A stretch of 64,000 bases of DNA. It comes from Planctomycetota bacterium (GTDB lineage Bacteria > Planctomycetota > UBA8742 > UBA2392). Positions within the stretch are counted from its first letter, which is position 1, and the number at the start of each line of letters is the position of its first letter. This document shows positions 58,080 to 64,000 of the stretch, in pieces. Location: NCBI GenBank assembly GCA_019636215.1, contig JAHBXZ010000004.1, positions 186,001 to 250,000 on the forward strand, read 5' to 3'. The notes beneath the pieces were generated by a model. It saw only the letters and a list, made by a program, of their open reading frames with translations. It ran no database searches and was not told the DNA's origin. The translations under genes and the position numbers were made by a program.

Positions 58080-58891
58080 ACCTGCGCGCCGCGCTGATGA
58101 TCGGGTTGCTGGTGCTGGCCGGGTCGCTTGCGGCCCAGGAGGCCGATGACCAGGCCCGGCGTATCCTGGAACAACGCCCGTTCAAGGGCTATCGCATCGA
58201 CAAGCCGCGCCCTTCGCAGACCTGGGAGGGCGACGGCGAAGCAGGCCGCGGGCGCGGCAGCGGCAGTGGCGCACCGCGTCGCAGCACAAGGGCATCTTCG
58301 CCGCAGCGCGGGTCGGAGGGCGAATCGAGATCTGACAGTTCGGGCTCGGGGCCGGACTTCGGCTTCCTGAGTTCCCTGGGGTCGATCATTGAGGGTTTTG
58401 TCTGGGTGGTGTTGGCCATTGCGGCGCTGGCCGGGCTGGTGTTTCTGGTAAAGGCCCTGGTCGGCCTGCGGTTGTCCAGGCGCAAGAAGGTCGAAAAGTC
58501 CAGGCGCAAACCCGCTACGCAGGCCGTGCCGGAGACTCCTGCGCAGGGCAAACCTGACGCCGTTGCGCCGGAGTTTGAAGACGCGCTGGCCCGTGCCGCG
58601 CGCGAGTACGAGCAGGCCCTGCAGACCGGCGAGTTCGGCCGCGCTGCCGTGATTGCCTATCGCATGTTCTGGCTGCGCGCCGGGTGGCAGGGGTGCGTCG
58701 AGGAGGCCGATGTCCGCACCTGGCGCGATGCCCTGCGCATGGTGCGCGCCGCAGACGTCCGCCAAGGGGTGGGGGATTCGCTGCAACTGGTCGAACGCGT
58801 GCGCTATGGCGATCACCGCCCGGGCCGGGCCGAGTTTGAACAGTGGCGCCAGGGGCTGGACCGGCTGAACCCGCAGGAGGCGCTGCGATGA
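58076..58891 (+). CDS. DUF4129 domain protein
   Basis: 271 residues. A signal peptide or N-terminal membrane anchor (about 1-20), a Gly/Ser/Arg-rich linker, one TM helix (about 103-125) and then the DUF4129 region (about 175-270), with YEQALQTGEFGRAAVIAYRMFWLRAGW. DUF4129 proteins occur with MoxR and DUF58 genes and with transglutaminase-like proteins; their role is unknown. Start and stop overlap the neighbours by 4 nt (ATGA), which indicates coupled translation. Confidence 0.8.
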   Translation: MNLRAALMIGLLVLAGSLAAQEADDQARRILEQRPFKGYRIDKPRPSQTWEGDGEAGRGRGSGSGAPRRSTRASSPQRGSEGESRSDSSGSGPDFGFLSSLGSIIEGFVWVVLAIAALAGLVFLVKALVGLRLSRRKKVEKSRRKPATQAVPETPAQGKPDAVAPEFEDALARAAREYEQALQTGEFGRAAVIAYRMFWLRAGWQGCVEEADVRTWRDALRMVRAADVRQGVGDSLQLVERVRYGDHRPGRAEFEQWRQGLDRLNPQEALR

Positions 58892-60180
58892 CTCCGGTTG
58901 CCGACCCACAGTTGCTGCTGCGCCGCGAACGGAGGTTCCGCTTCGCGCTGATGGCCGTAATGGCTGCGATACTGGTGGCGTGGATGGTGCTGGGCGTGGT
59001 GAAGCCGCCGGCACAACCTGACAACTACACCAACGGCTACTCGTACTCGCCGGGCGGGCACGCGGCGTTGATTCAGTTGCTGAAGCAGAACGGCCGCTCA
59101 ACCCGGGTCGCGGTGGGCGACCTGCGGCTTCCGGCCTTTGACGACAGCAGCGGCAACACGCTGGTGCTGCTGGAGCCCCGGCCCGAGTTTGTGGACGAAC
59201 ACGAAGAAGTCCTCAAGCGCCTGTTTGTCGAGGCGCTGGCCCGGCCTTGCAGCCTGGTGGTGGCCCTGCCCAAGCGCTTTTACAACCCGGAAGACCCGGA
59301 CTCCGGCATAGAGGTCATCAGCGAGCATGATTATGACAAGCACCAGGTAACCCGGCTGCTGCAGGTCGCGGGGCTGGACGAACTGCTGGACGTGGAGCGC
59401 AGCGAAGATCCTGTTGTGTGCAGCCCCGAGTCCGCCCCGCAGCGCTGGTCGTTCGAGGTCCCCCAGCCTGCGCAGGTATTCGTGTTCAAGAAGTCGCCCG
59501 CGCGATGGGATCACAGCCGGCCGCCCGAAGTGCTGCTGGCAAGCCAGCACGGCGAACCGATCGCGATTCGCGTGTTTGGAAGAAGCAGCCGCAGCAGGGG
59601 CGGCCTGGTGCTGGTATCGGACCCCGACATGTTCTCCAACCGCTGGCTGGGTGTGCCGGGAGCGGCCCGCACGGCCTTGCACGTGTTCGCACAGACTCCG
59701 CCGGAAGGTGAACTGATCTTCGAAGAAACGCTGCACGGATTCTCTACCGATGCCAGTGTCGAGTATCTTGCGCTGACCCCGCCGGGGCTCTGGGTTACCC
59801 TTTCGCTGCTGCTGTTGCTGGGGCTGTTCGGCTGGCGCGAAGCCACGGTGCTGCGCCCGATGCAGTCCGAGGCCCAGGATCGTCGTGCACGCCTCTATGC
59901 GGTGGACGGGCTGGCGCGCATGATGTTGAGAACGCGGGACCACGGCGCGGCGTACCGGGCATTGATGCGCCGCGCGGGCTTGGCATTGGGCCAGGACAGC
60001 GCGACCGTCATGGCCCAGGGCACCAGTGGCAGCACGGGTACAAGGCGGCGGGACACGGGCCGGATCCGGCATGCTGCCGGTGCCGACGAAGAGCAGCGGC
60101 TTGTCAACGCCGCGGCAATGCTGGCAGGGCGCATGAAGGCGGAGTCGTCGCCGGCAACGGCGGAAAGGAAGCAGCAGTGA
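58888..60180 (+). CDS. DUF4350 domain membrane protein
   Basis: 430 residues. An N-terminal TM helix (about 20-40), then a DUF4350-type extracytoplasmic domain with NGYSYSPGGHAALIQLLKQNG and a FKKSPARWDHSRPPEVLLAS block. A second TM helix lies near residue 302-320. The last about 100 residues are cytoplasmic (Arg-rich). Such proteins are encoded between DUF4129 and MoxR genes. The start overlaps the DUF4129 stop (ATGA) and the end overlaps the MoxR start (GTGA). Confidence 0.75.
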   Translation: MTPVADPQLLLRRERRFRFALMAVMAAILVAWMVLGVVKPPAQPDNYTNGYSYSPGGHAALIQLLKQNGRSTRVAVGDLRLPAFDDSSGNTLVLLEPRPEFVDEHEEVLKRLFVEALARPCSLVVALPKRFYNPEDPDSGIEVISEHDYDKHQVTRLLQVAGLDELLDVERSEDPVVCSPESAPQRWSFEVPQPAQVFVFKKSPARWDHSRPPEVLLASQHGEPIAIRVFGRSSRSRGGLVLVSDPDMFSNRWLGVPGAARTALHVFAQTPPEGELIFEETLHGFSTDASVEYLALTPPGLWVTLSLLLLLGLFGWREATVLRPMQSEAQDRRARLYAVDGLARMMLRTRDHGAAYRALMRRAGLALGQDSATVMAQGTSGSTGTRRRDTGRIRHAAGADEEQRLVNAAAMLAGRMKAESSPATAERKQQ

Positions 60181-61172
60181 CCATGAACCAGGAAGCAGGC
60201 GGCAACCAGCCTGAAAGGCCGGAGTTACGCATCGGGCAGTTTGCCAACGCGCTGGAATCCAGCGTCGACCAGGTGGTGAAAGGCCAGCCCGGCGTGGTGC
60301 GCTACACGCTGGTGGCGCTGCTTGTGGGCGGGCACGTGCTGCTGGAGGGCAACCCCGGCACGGCCAAGACACTGCTGGTGCGCACCATCGGCAAGCTGTG
60401 CACGCTGGAGTTCCGGCGCATCCAGTTCACGCCTGACCTGATGCCCAGCGACATCACCGGCACCAGCATTTTCCGGCCCGACAGGGCGGACTTTGAGTTC
60501 CGGCGCGGGCCGGTGTTCACGCAGCTGCTGCTGGCCGACGAGATCAACCGCGCGCCGGCGCGCACGCAGGCGGCGCTGCTGCAGGCCATGCAGGAACGGA
60601 TTGTTTCGGCCGACGGGGCTGACCACTCGCTGCATGAACTGTTCACGGTGATTGCCACTCAGAACCCGCTGGAGAACGAGGGTACCTACCCGCTGCCCGA
60701 GGCCGAACTGGACCGGTTTCTGTTCAAGCTGATGGTGGACTACCCGGCCGAACCCGATGAGCTGGAGATCTTTCGCTTGCACGGCGCGCCGCGCACCGCC
60801 GACGAGTTCGGCGGCATCATCAAGGGGCACCTTTTCGGTGCTGACGAACTTGTCGCCATGCGTCGGCACGTGCTGCAGGTGGAACTGAGGCCCGAGATCG
60901 CCAACTATGCGCTGCAGATGATCCGCCAGACGCGCGAGCACCCGTTTCTGCGCGCCGGCGCCAGTACCCGCGCGGGCGTGATGCTGTTGCGTGCCAGCCG
61001 CGCGCTTGCCGCAACCTATGGTCGCAGTTTTGTCGTGCCGGACGATGTTCGAGAACTGGCGCCGGCGGCGCTGCGGCATCGCGTGTATCGCACGGCGGCA
61101 GCGGAACTGGAAGGCACCACTACCGACAGCATCCTGCAGGACATCATCGGGCGCATCCCGGTTCCGCGATAG
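60177..61172 (+). CDS. MoxR-family AAA+ ATPase (second copy)
   Basis: 331 residues from GTG 60177, with an AAGGA ribosome site about 8 nt upstream; the ATG two codons later is an alternative. Walker A GNPGTAKTLL (about 60-69), FTPDLMPSDITGTSIF, Walker B LLADEINRAPARTQ and the sensor-1 segment ATQNPLENEGTYPLPEAELDRF are complete. It is distinct from the copy at 23523 and belongs to the DUF4129-DUF4350 operon. Such ATPases normally sit next to DUF58, and the DUF58 gene at 63636 may be its original partner, now separated by 2.4 kb. Confidence 0.93.
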   Translation: MTMNQEAGGNQPERPELRIGQFANALESSVDQVVKGQPGVVRYTLVALLVGGHVLLEGNPGTAKTLLVRTIGKLCTLEFRRIQFTPDLMPSDITGTSIFRPDRADFEFRRGPVFTQLLLADEINRAPARTQAALLQAMQERIVSADGADHSLHELFTVIATQNPLENEGTYPLPEAELDRFLFKLMVDYPAEPDELEIFRLHGAPRTADEFGGIIKGHLFGADELVAMRRHVLQVELRPEIANYALQMIRQTREHPFLRAGASTRAGVMLLRASRALAATYGRSFVVPDDVRELAPAALRHRVYRTAAAELEGTTTDSILQDIIGRIPVPR

Positions 61173-61177
61173 CCTGG

Positions 61178-62641
61178 CTACGGCACGGCCTCGCCATTGA
61201 CGTACTCTCTCGTGGCAACGACGTTGCCGTCGGAGTCAAACTCGGTCATGGTTCCGTGGCGCCTGTGGTCTTTCCAGTGGGTCAGGCGGACTCTGCGGCC
61301 TTCGGTGTCGTATTCGGTCGCCTCGCCCTCCAGCTTGCCTTCTATATATGTCTCGGTGCGCATACGGTTGCCGTTGTCGTGCCAGTACCGCCAGTAACCG
61401 TGTTTCTTGCCTGCCACATACGTGCCTTCGGCGTGGCGCATTCCGTTCTCGTGGTAGATCTGCCCGTAACCGTGTGCCAGGTGATCCTGCCATTCCTGCT
61501 GCGAGTGCAGTTCCCCGTTGGCGTGTCGACGGATCCAGGGGCCCTGGCGCCTGTTGCGCCGAAACTGCCCCGTTTCCTGCACACTGCCGTCGGGCCAGTA
61601 CTCTGTGTACGGTCCTTCCAGTGTGGCCACACCGTTTTCGGTGTGCTCGTACCACTCTTTCCACACGGGGCCTTCGTCATAGTAGACGGTCACCAGCCGC
61701 GTGACACCGCGACCCGAGGCAACCGGTTCGCCGACCACGACGCGCGTCTCCGGCGGCAGATCCGGCAGCGCTGCCCAGTGCGAGGGACGCTCCGGGCCGC
61801 CGGAAACAGCGGCGGGTGGCGGCATGTCGGCTGGCGAAACAGCAACCGGGGAGGCCGCCGCGGTCAGCGGCACCGCATCTTCTATCAGGGGAGTCGCGCG
61901 GCCCAGCAACCCAGGGTCAGTTTCGGGCATGGACTCCGATTGAAACACCAGCCACAGGCCCAACGAAAGGCCGCCAATGCCCACCAGCAGCATCAGAAGT
62001 TTCGCCAGTGTTGCGGAAGATGCCGTCGCCGCGGCCGAACTCCCCACGGCCTGCGATTTCCAGCGGGCCGTTGCGGCATCCCAGCCGCCAGTGGGTTCAG
62101 GCCAAAGCACGACAGGCAGCATCAGCTCCAGCGCACGGCCATCGGCTTGCAGCCTGCTCCGCAGATGTTCCATCCCGCGGCGAACTCGCGCCTTGAGTGT
62201 GTTCAGGTTCAAGCCAAGGGATTGGCTGGCTTGCTCTTGGGTCAGTCCCCCGATGTGGCACATGACGACTGCTTCTTGCTCATGTTCGGGCAGTTCGGCC
62301 AGTGCGCCAAGCACGTGCCTGCGCTGTTCAGCTGCTGCAGCCTCGGTCTCCGGGGGTGCCTGCGCCGGAGTCTGCTGGTCCGCAAAGGATTGCACCCGTA
62401 CGTTCAAGCGTGCCTCGGCTCGCCGGAAGTTCCGGGCGCAGTTGGCCACCACAGCTGCCAACCAGGGCCACACCGGCGGAACCAGCTCTGATTGGCGTTG
62501 CCAGACGACAACCCACGCCTGCTGCACAACGTCGTCGGCGTCCGCGGCGCGGCCTGTAAGGGCATAGGCCAATCCCCACGCTCGGCGCGCGTAGTCCGCG
62601 AATAGTTGGTCAAAATGTTCCAAGGGTTTACCCCGCGCCAA
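61178..62641 (-). CDS. ECF-type sigma factor fused through a TM helix to a MORN-repeat domain
   Basis: 487 residues from TTG 62641; the preceding in-frame codon is a stop (TAA), so no earlier start is possible. Sigma region 2 lies at about 7-75 (FDQLFADYARRAWGLAYALTG, DADDVVQQAWVVVW), region 4 with its helix-turn-helix at about 104-165 (LTQEQASQSLGLNLNTLKAR). One TM helix (about 211-234) follows, then a Pro-rich linker and a MORN_2-type repeat region (about 317-480: GPYTEYWPDGSV, GYGQIYHENG, GYWRYWHDNGN). One protein thus carries a promoter-recognition head and a probable extracytoplasmic domain. How such a head would be released is unknown. The Cys-rich gene lies upstream. Confidence 0.85.
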   Translation of the reverse strand: MARGKPLEHFDQLFADYARRAWGLAYALTGRAADADDVVQQAWVVVWQRQSELVPPVWPWLAAVVANCARNFRRAEARLNVRVQSFADQQTPAQAPPETEAAAAEQRRHVLGALAELPEHEQEAVVMCHIGGLTQEQASQSLGLNLNTLKARVRRGMEHLRSRLQADGRALELMLPVVLWPEPTGGWDAATARWKSQAVGSSAAATASSATLAKLLMLLVGIGGLSLGLWLVFQSESMPETDPGLLGRATPLIEDAVPLTAAASPVAVSPADMPPPAAVSGGPERPSHWAALPDLPPETRVVVGEPVASGRGVTRLVTVYYDEGPVWKEWYEHTENGVATLEGPYTEYWPDGSVQETGQFRRNRRQGPWIRRHANGELHSQQEWQDHLAHGYGQIYHENGMRHAEGTYVAGKKHGYWRYWHDNGNRMRTETYIEGKLEGEATEYDTEGRRVRLTHWKDHRRHGTMTEFDSDGNVVATREYVNGEAVP

Positions 62642-62683
62642 TTATGAGTTGGCGCGCGACAACCCGAAACCCTGTAGGTGCAA

Positions 62684-63001
62684 TCAACTCGTACGGGTTT
62701 TTCTCCGCTTGACTTCATGCTTCTTGCCTTTCTTGGCTGTCAGTGCCCCCAGTGGGACGCACTTGCACTTGACCGCACGGGTTCCGCTTTGATCCACGAC
62801 GCACTCTCCACCGCAGGTGTTGTTCAGGCAGCTGTACTCATATTGCACCGGGTTTGTGCCGGGAATCGGCGTGGCTATGAGCTGGCAGGCATTGCTGTCC
62901 GCCGCCGACGCCGCCACGGCCACCAGTGTCAGTGTGCCCGTCGAACTGTCGTATTTCTCCTCAAAGGCCTGAGCCAGGAAAGCCAGCTTCTTGTACTTCA
63001 T
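62684..63001 (-). CDS. Small Cys-rich protein upstream of the sigma-MORN gene
   Basis: 105 residues from ATG 63001. A mildly hydrophobic N-terminal stretch (KLAFLAQAF... TLTLVAVAAS) is followed by a Cys-rich segment: C39, C58, C63, C67, C79 and C81 (NACQ, YSCLNNTCGGEC, VKCKCVP). It ends in a Lys/Arg-rich tail (KKGKKHEVKRRKTR). There is no typical signal peptide. The gene lies 42 bp upstream of the sigma-MORN gene on the same strand, so the two probably share a transcript. It could be a metal-binding or secreted peptide; the family is unknown. Confidence 0.5.
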   Translation of the reverse strand: MKYKKLAFLAQAFEEKYDSSTGTLTLVAVAASAADSNACQLIATPIPGTNPVQYEYSCLNNTCGGECVVDQSGTRAVKCKCVPLGALTAKKGKKHEVKRRKTRTS

Positions 63002-63088
63002 TTTGCATGCCCTTTTTTGTTGTTGAGACCGACCCCCGCACCCGTGGTCAGTCTGCCCGCCTGCGTTTGTCCGCAAGGAGGTTAGCGG

Positions 63089-63577
63089 GTGCGGGAATTC
63101 ACTGCTTGTGCGTTTTTGAGCAATTCCGGCACCTGCGAAGCCGCCGACGGACAAACCCCTGCGGATAACAGGGCCAGACAGGGGGCAAACATGCCGCATT
63201 TGATGGCAAGACCGGATCGAAAGCTGCGCTGGCACTTGAGGCGAAGCTGGCGGGCAGCAGGCGCCGCAGCCAGGCCGGAGTCGGGTGTGTTGCTGGTGGA
63301 CCCGGATGTCGATCGCGGGCTGGAGTTGCAACAGGCGCTGGAAGAGGCAGGGCTCAACGTGGTAGTAGTCGGGTGCCTGAAGGCGTCGGCAAGGCTGGTT
63401 CAGCATTCCTCCATCTTTCTGGTCATCCGGTGCGATGGCATGGCCCCGGGGCCGCTGCCCTCACCGGCCGAGATTGTTGCCGCGGCCTTGCCGCTGCAAC
63501 GTTCTGAGTGCCGGGCGAAGCCTTGGACTCTTCGCCCCACGTCGTGTGGCGAAATCTGCATCAGCCAGGAGTCCTGA
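63089..63577 (+). CDS. Possible degenerate receiver-like protein
   Basis: 162 residues starting at GTG 63089, which is supported by a perfect AAGGAGG ribosome site 8 nt upstream; ATG 63191 would cut off the first 34 residues. The segment GVLLVDPDVDRGLELQQALEEAGLNVVVVG (about 66-95) resembles the start of a response-regulator receiver fold, with the acidic DPD pair. The later FLVIRCDG stretch lacks a clear phosphorylation Asp in the usual place. The gene is divergent from the Cys-rich gene and lies on the same strand as DUF58. The function is inferred and uncertain. Confidence 0.4.
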   Translation: MREFTACAFLSNSGTCEAADGQTPADNRARQGANMPHLMARPDRKLRWHLRRSWRAAGAAARPESGVLLVDPDVDRGLELQQALEEAGLNVVVVGCLKASARLVQHSSIFLVIRCDGMAPGPLPSPAEIVAAALPLQRSECRAKPWTLRPTSCGEICISQES

Positions 63578-63635
63578 CAGCTTGTCCCGGCCCTAAGGCT
63601 TGCAGGTAGTGCTTCGCCAGTGATAATCAACGCCC

Positions 63636-64000
63636 TTGGCGTACTCTCCTACCCGTTTGGCAATTCTGCTCGGCCTGGTCCTGTGCGGCCTTGCCCTGGT
63701 TGCGCTTGCCGATGAGTCTCTGTTCCGGCCGTGGTTGACGGCCGCCATCCTGGCGACGGCGGCGCTGGTGATTGATGCCCTGCTGATTCCGCGCGGCGCG
63801 GTTCTTGGGCTTGTGCGCAAACTGCCCGCCGAAGTCGGCGTCGGCGCGCCGATGACCCAGACCTTGAACCTGTCCAACCTCGGGACAGCCCGGCTGCATG
63901 GCCAGCTGTTGGACATCCTTCCGCCGTCCTTCGAGGGCGAACGGGCGCCCCTGAGTTTCGCGCTGGCACCTGATGAAGCCATGGCCTGGGATGCTTCTCT
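63636..64000 (+). CDS. DUF58 family protein, N-terminus (3' truncated at window edge)
   Basis: The frame from TTG 63636 runs to the window edge. The first 122 residues show two close hydrophobic segments (about 6-26 and 30-52), then a strand-rich region, VRKLPAEVGVGAPMTQTLNLSN, as in the membrane-hairpin start of DUF58 proteins. TTG is the only start codon available near the conserved N-terminus, since TAA occurs 10 bp upstream. It probably belongs with the MoxR gene at 60177, from which it is now separated by an opposite-strand unit. Confidence 0.7.
   Translation, partial: MAYSPTRLAILLGLVLCGLALVALADESLFRPWLTAAILATAALVIDALLIPRGAVLGLVRKLPAEVGVGAPMTQTLNLSNLGTARLHGQLLDILPPSFEGERAPLSFALAPDEAMAWDAS

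Noticed and set aside
1..64000. tRNA, tmRNA or rRNA genes
   Set aside because: No intergenic gap showed a recognisable acceptor stem with a GTTCGA-type T-loop, nor rRNA sequence. This was by eye, so a covariance-model scan could still find one.

Overview
The window is GC-rich bacterial DNA (most genes look about 65% GC) with densely packed short operons. Frequent GTG and TTG starts and clear GGAG/GGAGG ribosome sites decide several start codons. The gene set points to a planctomycete-like bacterium: a DUF1800/DUF1501 secreted-protein pair, choice-of-anchor-D and GEVED surface domains, a Ser/Thr kinase fused to TPRs, MoxR/DUF58/DUF4129/DUF4350 operons, and a sigma factor with a membrane-spanning C-terminal extension. 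That assignment is an inference from domain content; no rRNA or other marker gene is present and no tRNA was recognised.

Layout. 1-9.6 kb: tail of a UbiB/ABC1-family protein, a DUF58 and BatA-like pair, membrane and lipoprotein genes, two zinc-ribbon proteins and a repeat/PDZ protein. 9.55-11.7 kb: an accessory patch with a low-GC gene and a REP-associated transposase (RAYT) set between perfect inverted REP sequences. 11.7-19.5 kb: formate/nitrite-type channel, a sugar-dehydrogenase-like lipoprotein with DUF1501 and DUF1800 partners, a propeller protein and a flavoprotein. 19.5-31.5 kb: a 1232-residue surface protein, MoxR, a TPR protein, an SDR, and an ABC-2 exporter whose ATPase and permease genes are separated by a second RAYT/REP cassette, followed by repeat-rich intergenic DNA. 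31.5-41.5 kb: FtsB-like protein, aspartate kinase, formate dehydrogenase beta subunit, a nuclease-like lipoprotein, a Ser/Thr kinase, the formate dehydrogenase alpha subunit and a repeat lipoprotein. 41.5-56.9 kb: a palindromic repeat element, RIO kinase, ClpB, a desaturase, small membrane proteins, a pseudouridine synthase with a 15-residue repeat tail, a PDZ protein, two paralogous charged secreted proteins, a Rieske-flavodoxin fusion and an esterase. 56.9-64 kb: a membrane-protein/DUF4129/DUF4350/MoxR operon; a second DUF58 gene begins at the right edge, separated from MoxR by an opposite-strand sigma-TM-MORN gene, a Cys-rich small protein gene and a receiver-like gene.

The strongest single result is that the formate dehydrogenase alpha gene (37739-40525) is read through an in-frame UGA at 38828. 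It lies exactly where formate dehydrogenases carry the catalytic Cys/Sec, with His next, and a SECIS-like hairpin follows at 38847-38865. A conventional caller would split it into two genes. Together with the NuoE/NuoF-like beta subunit and the formate-channel homologue, it suggests selenium-dependent, NAD-linked formate oxidation. Other items to inspect are the two RAYT/REP cassettes, the one-piece sigma-TM-MORN regulator with its small neighbours, the leader of the RIO kinase gene, and several palindromic or dispersed repeat families.
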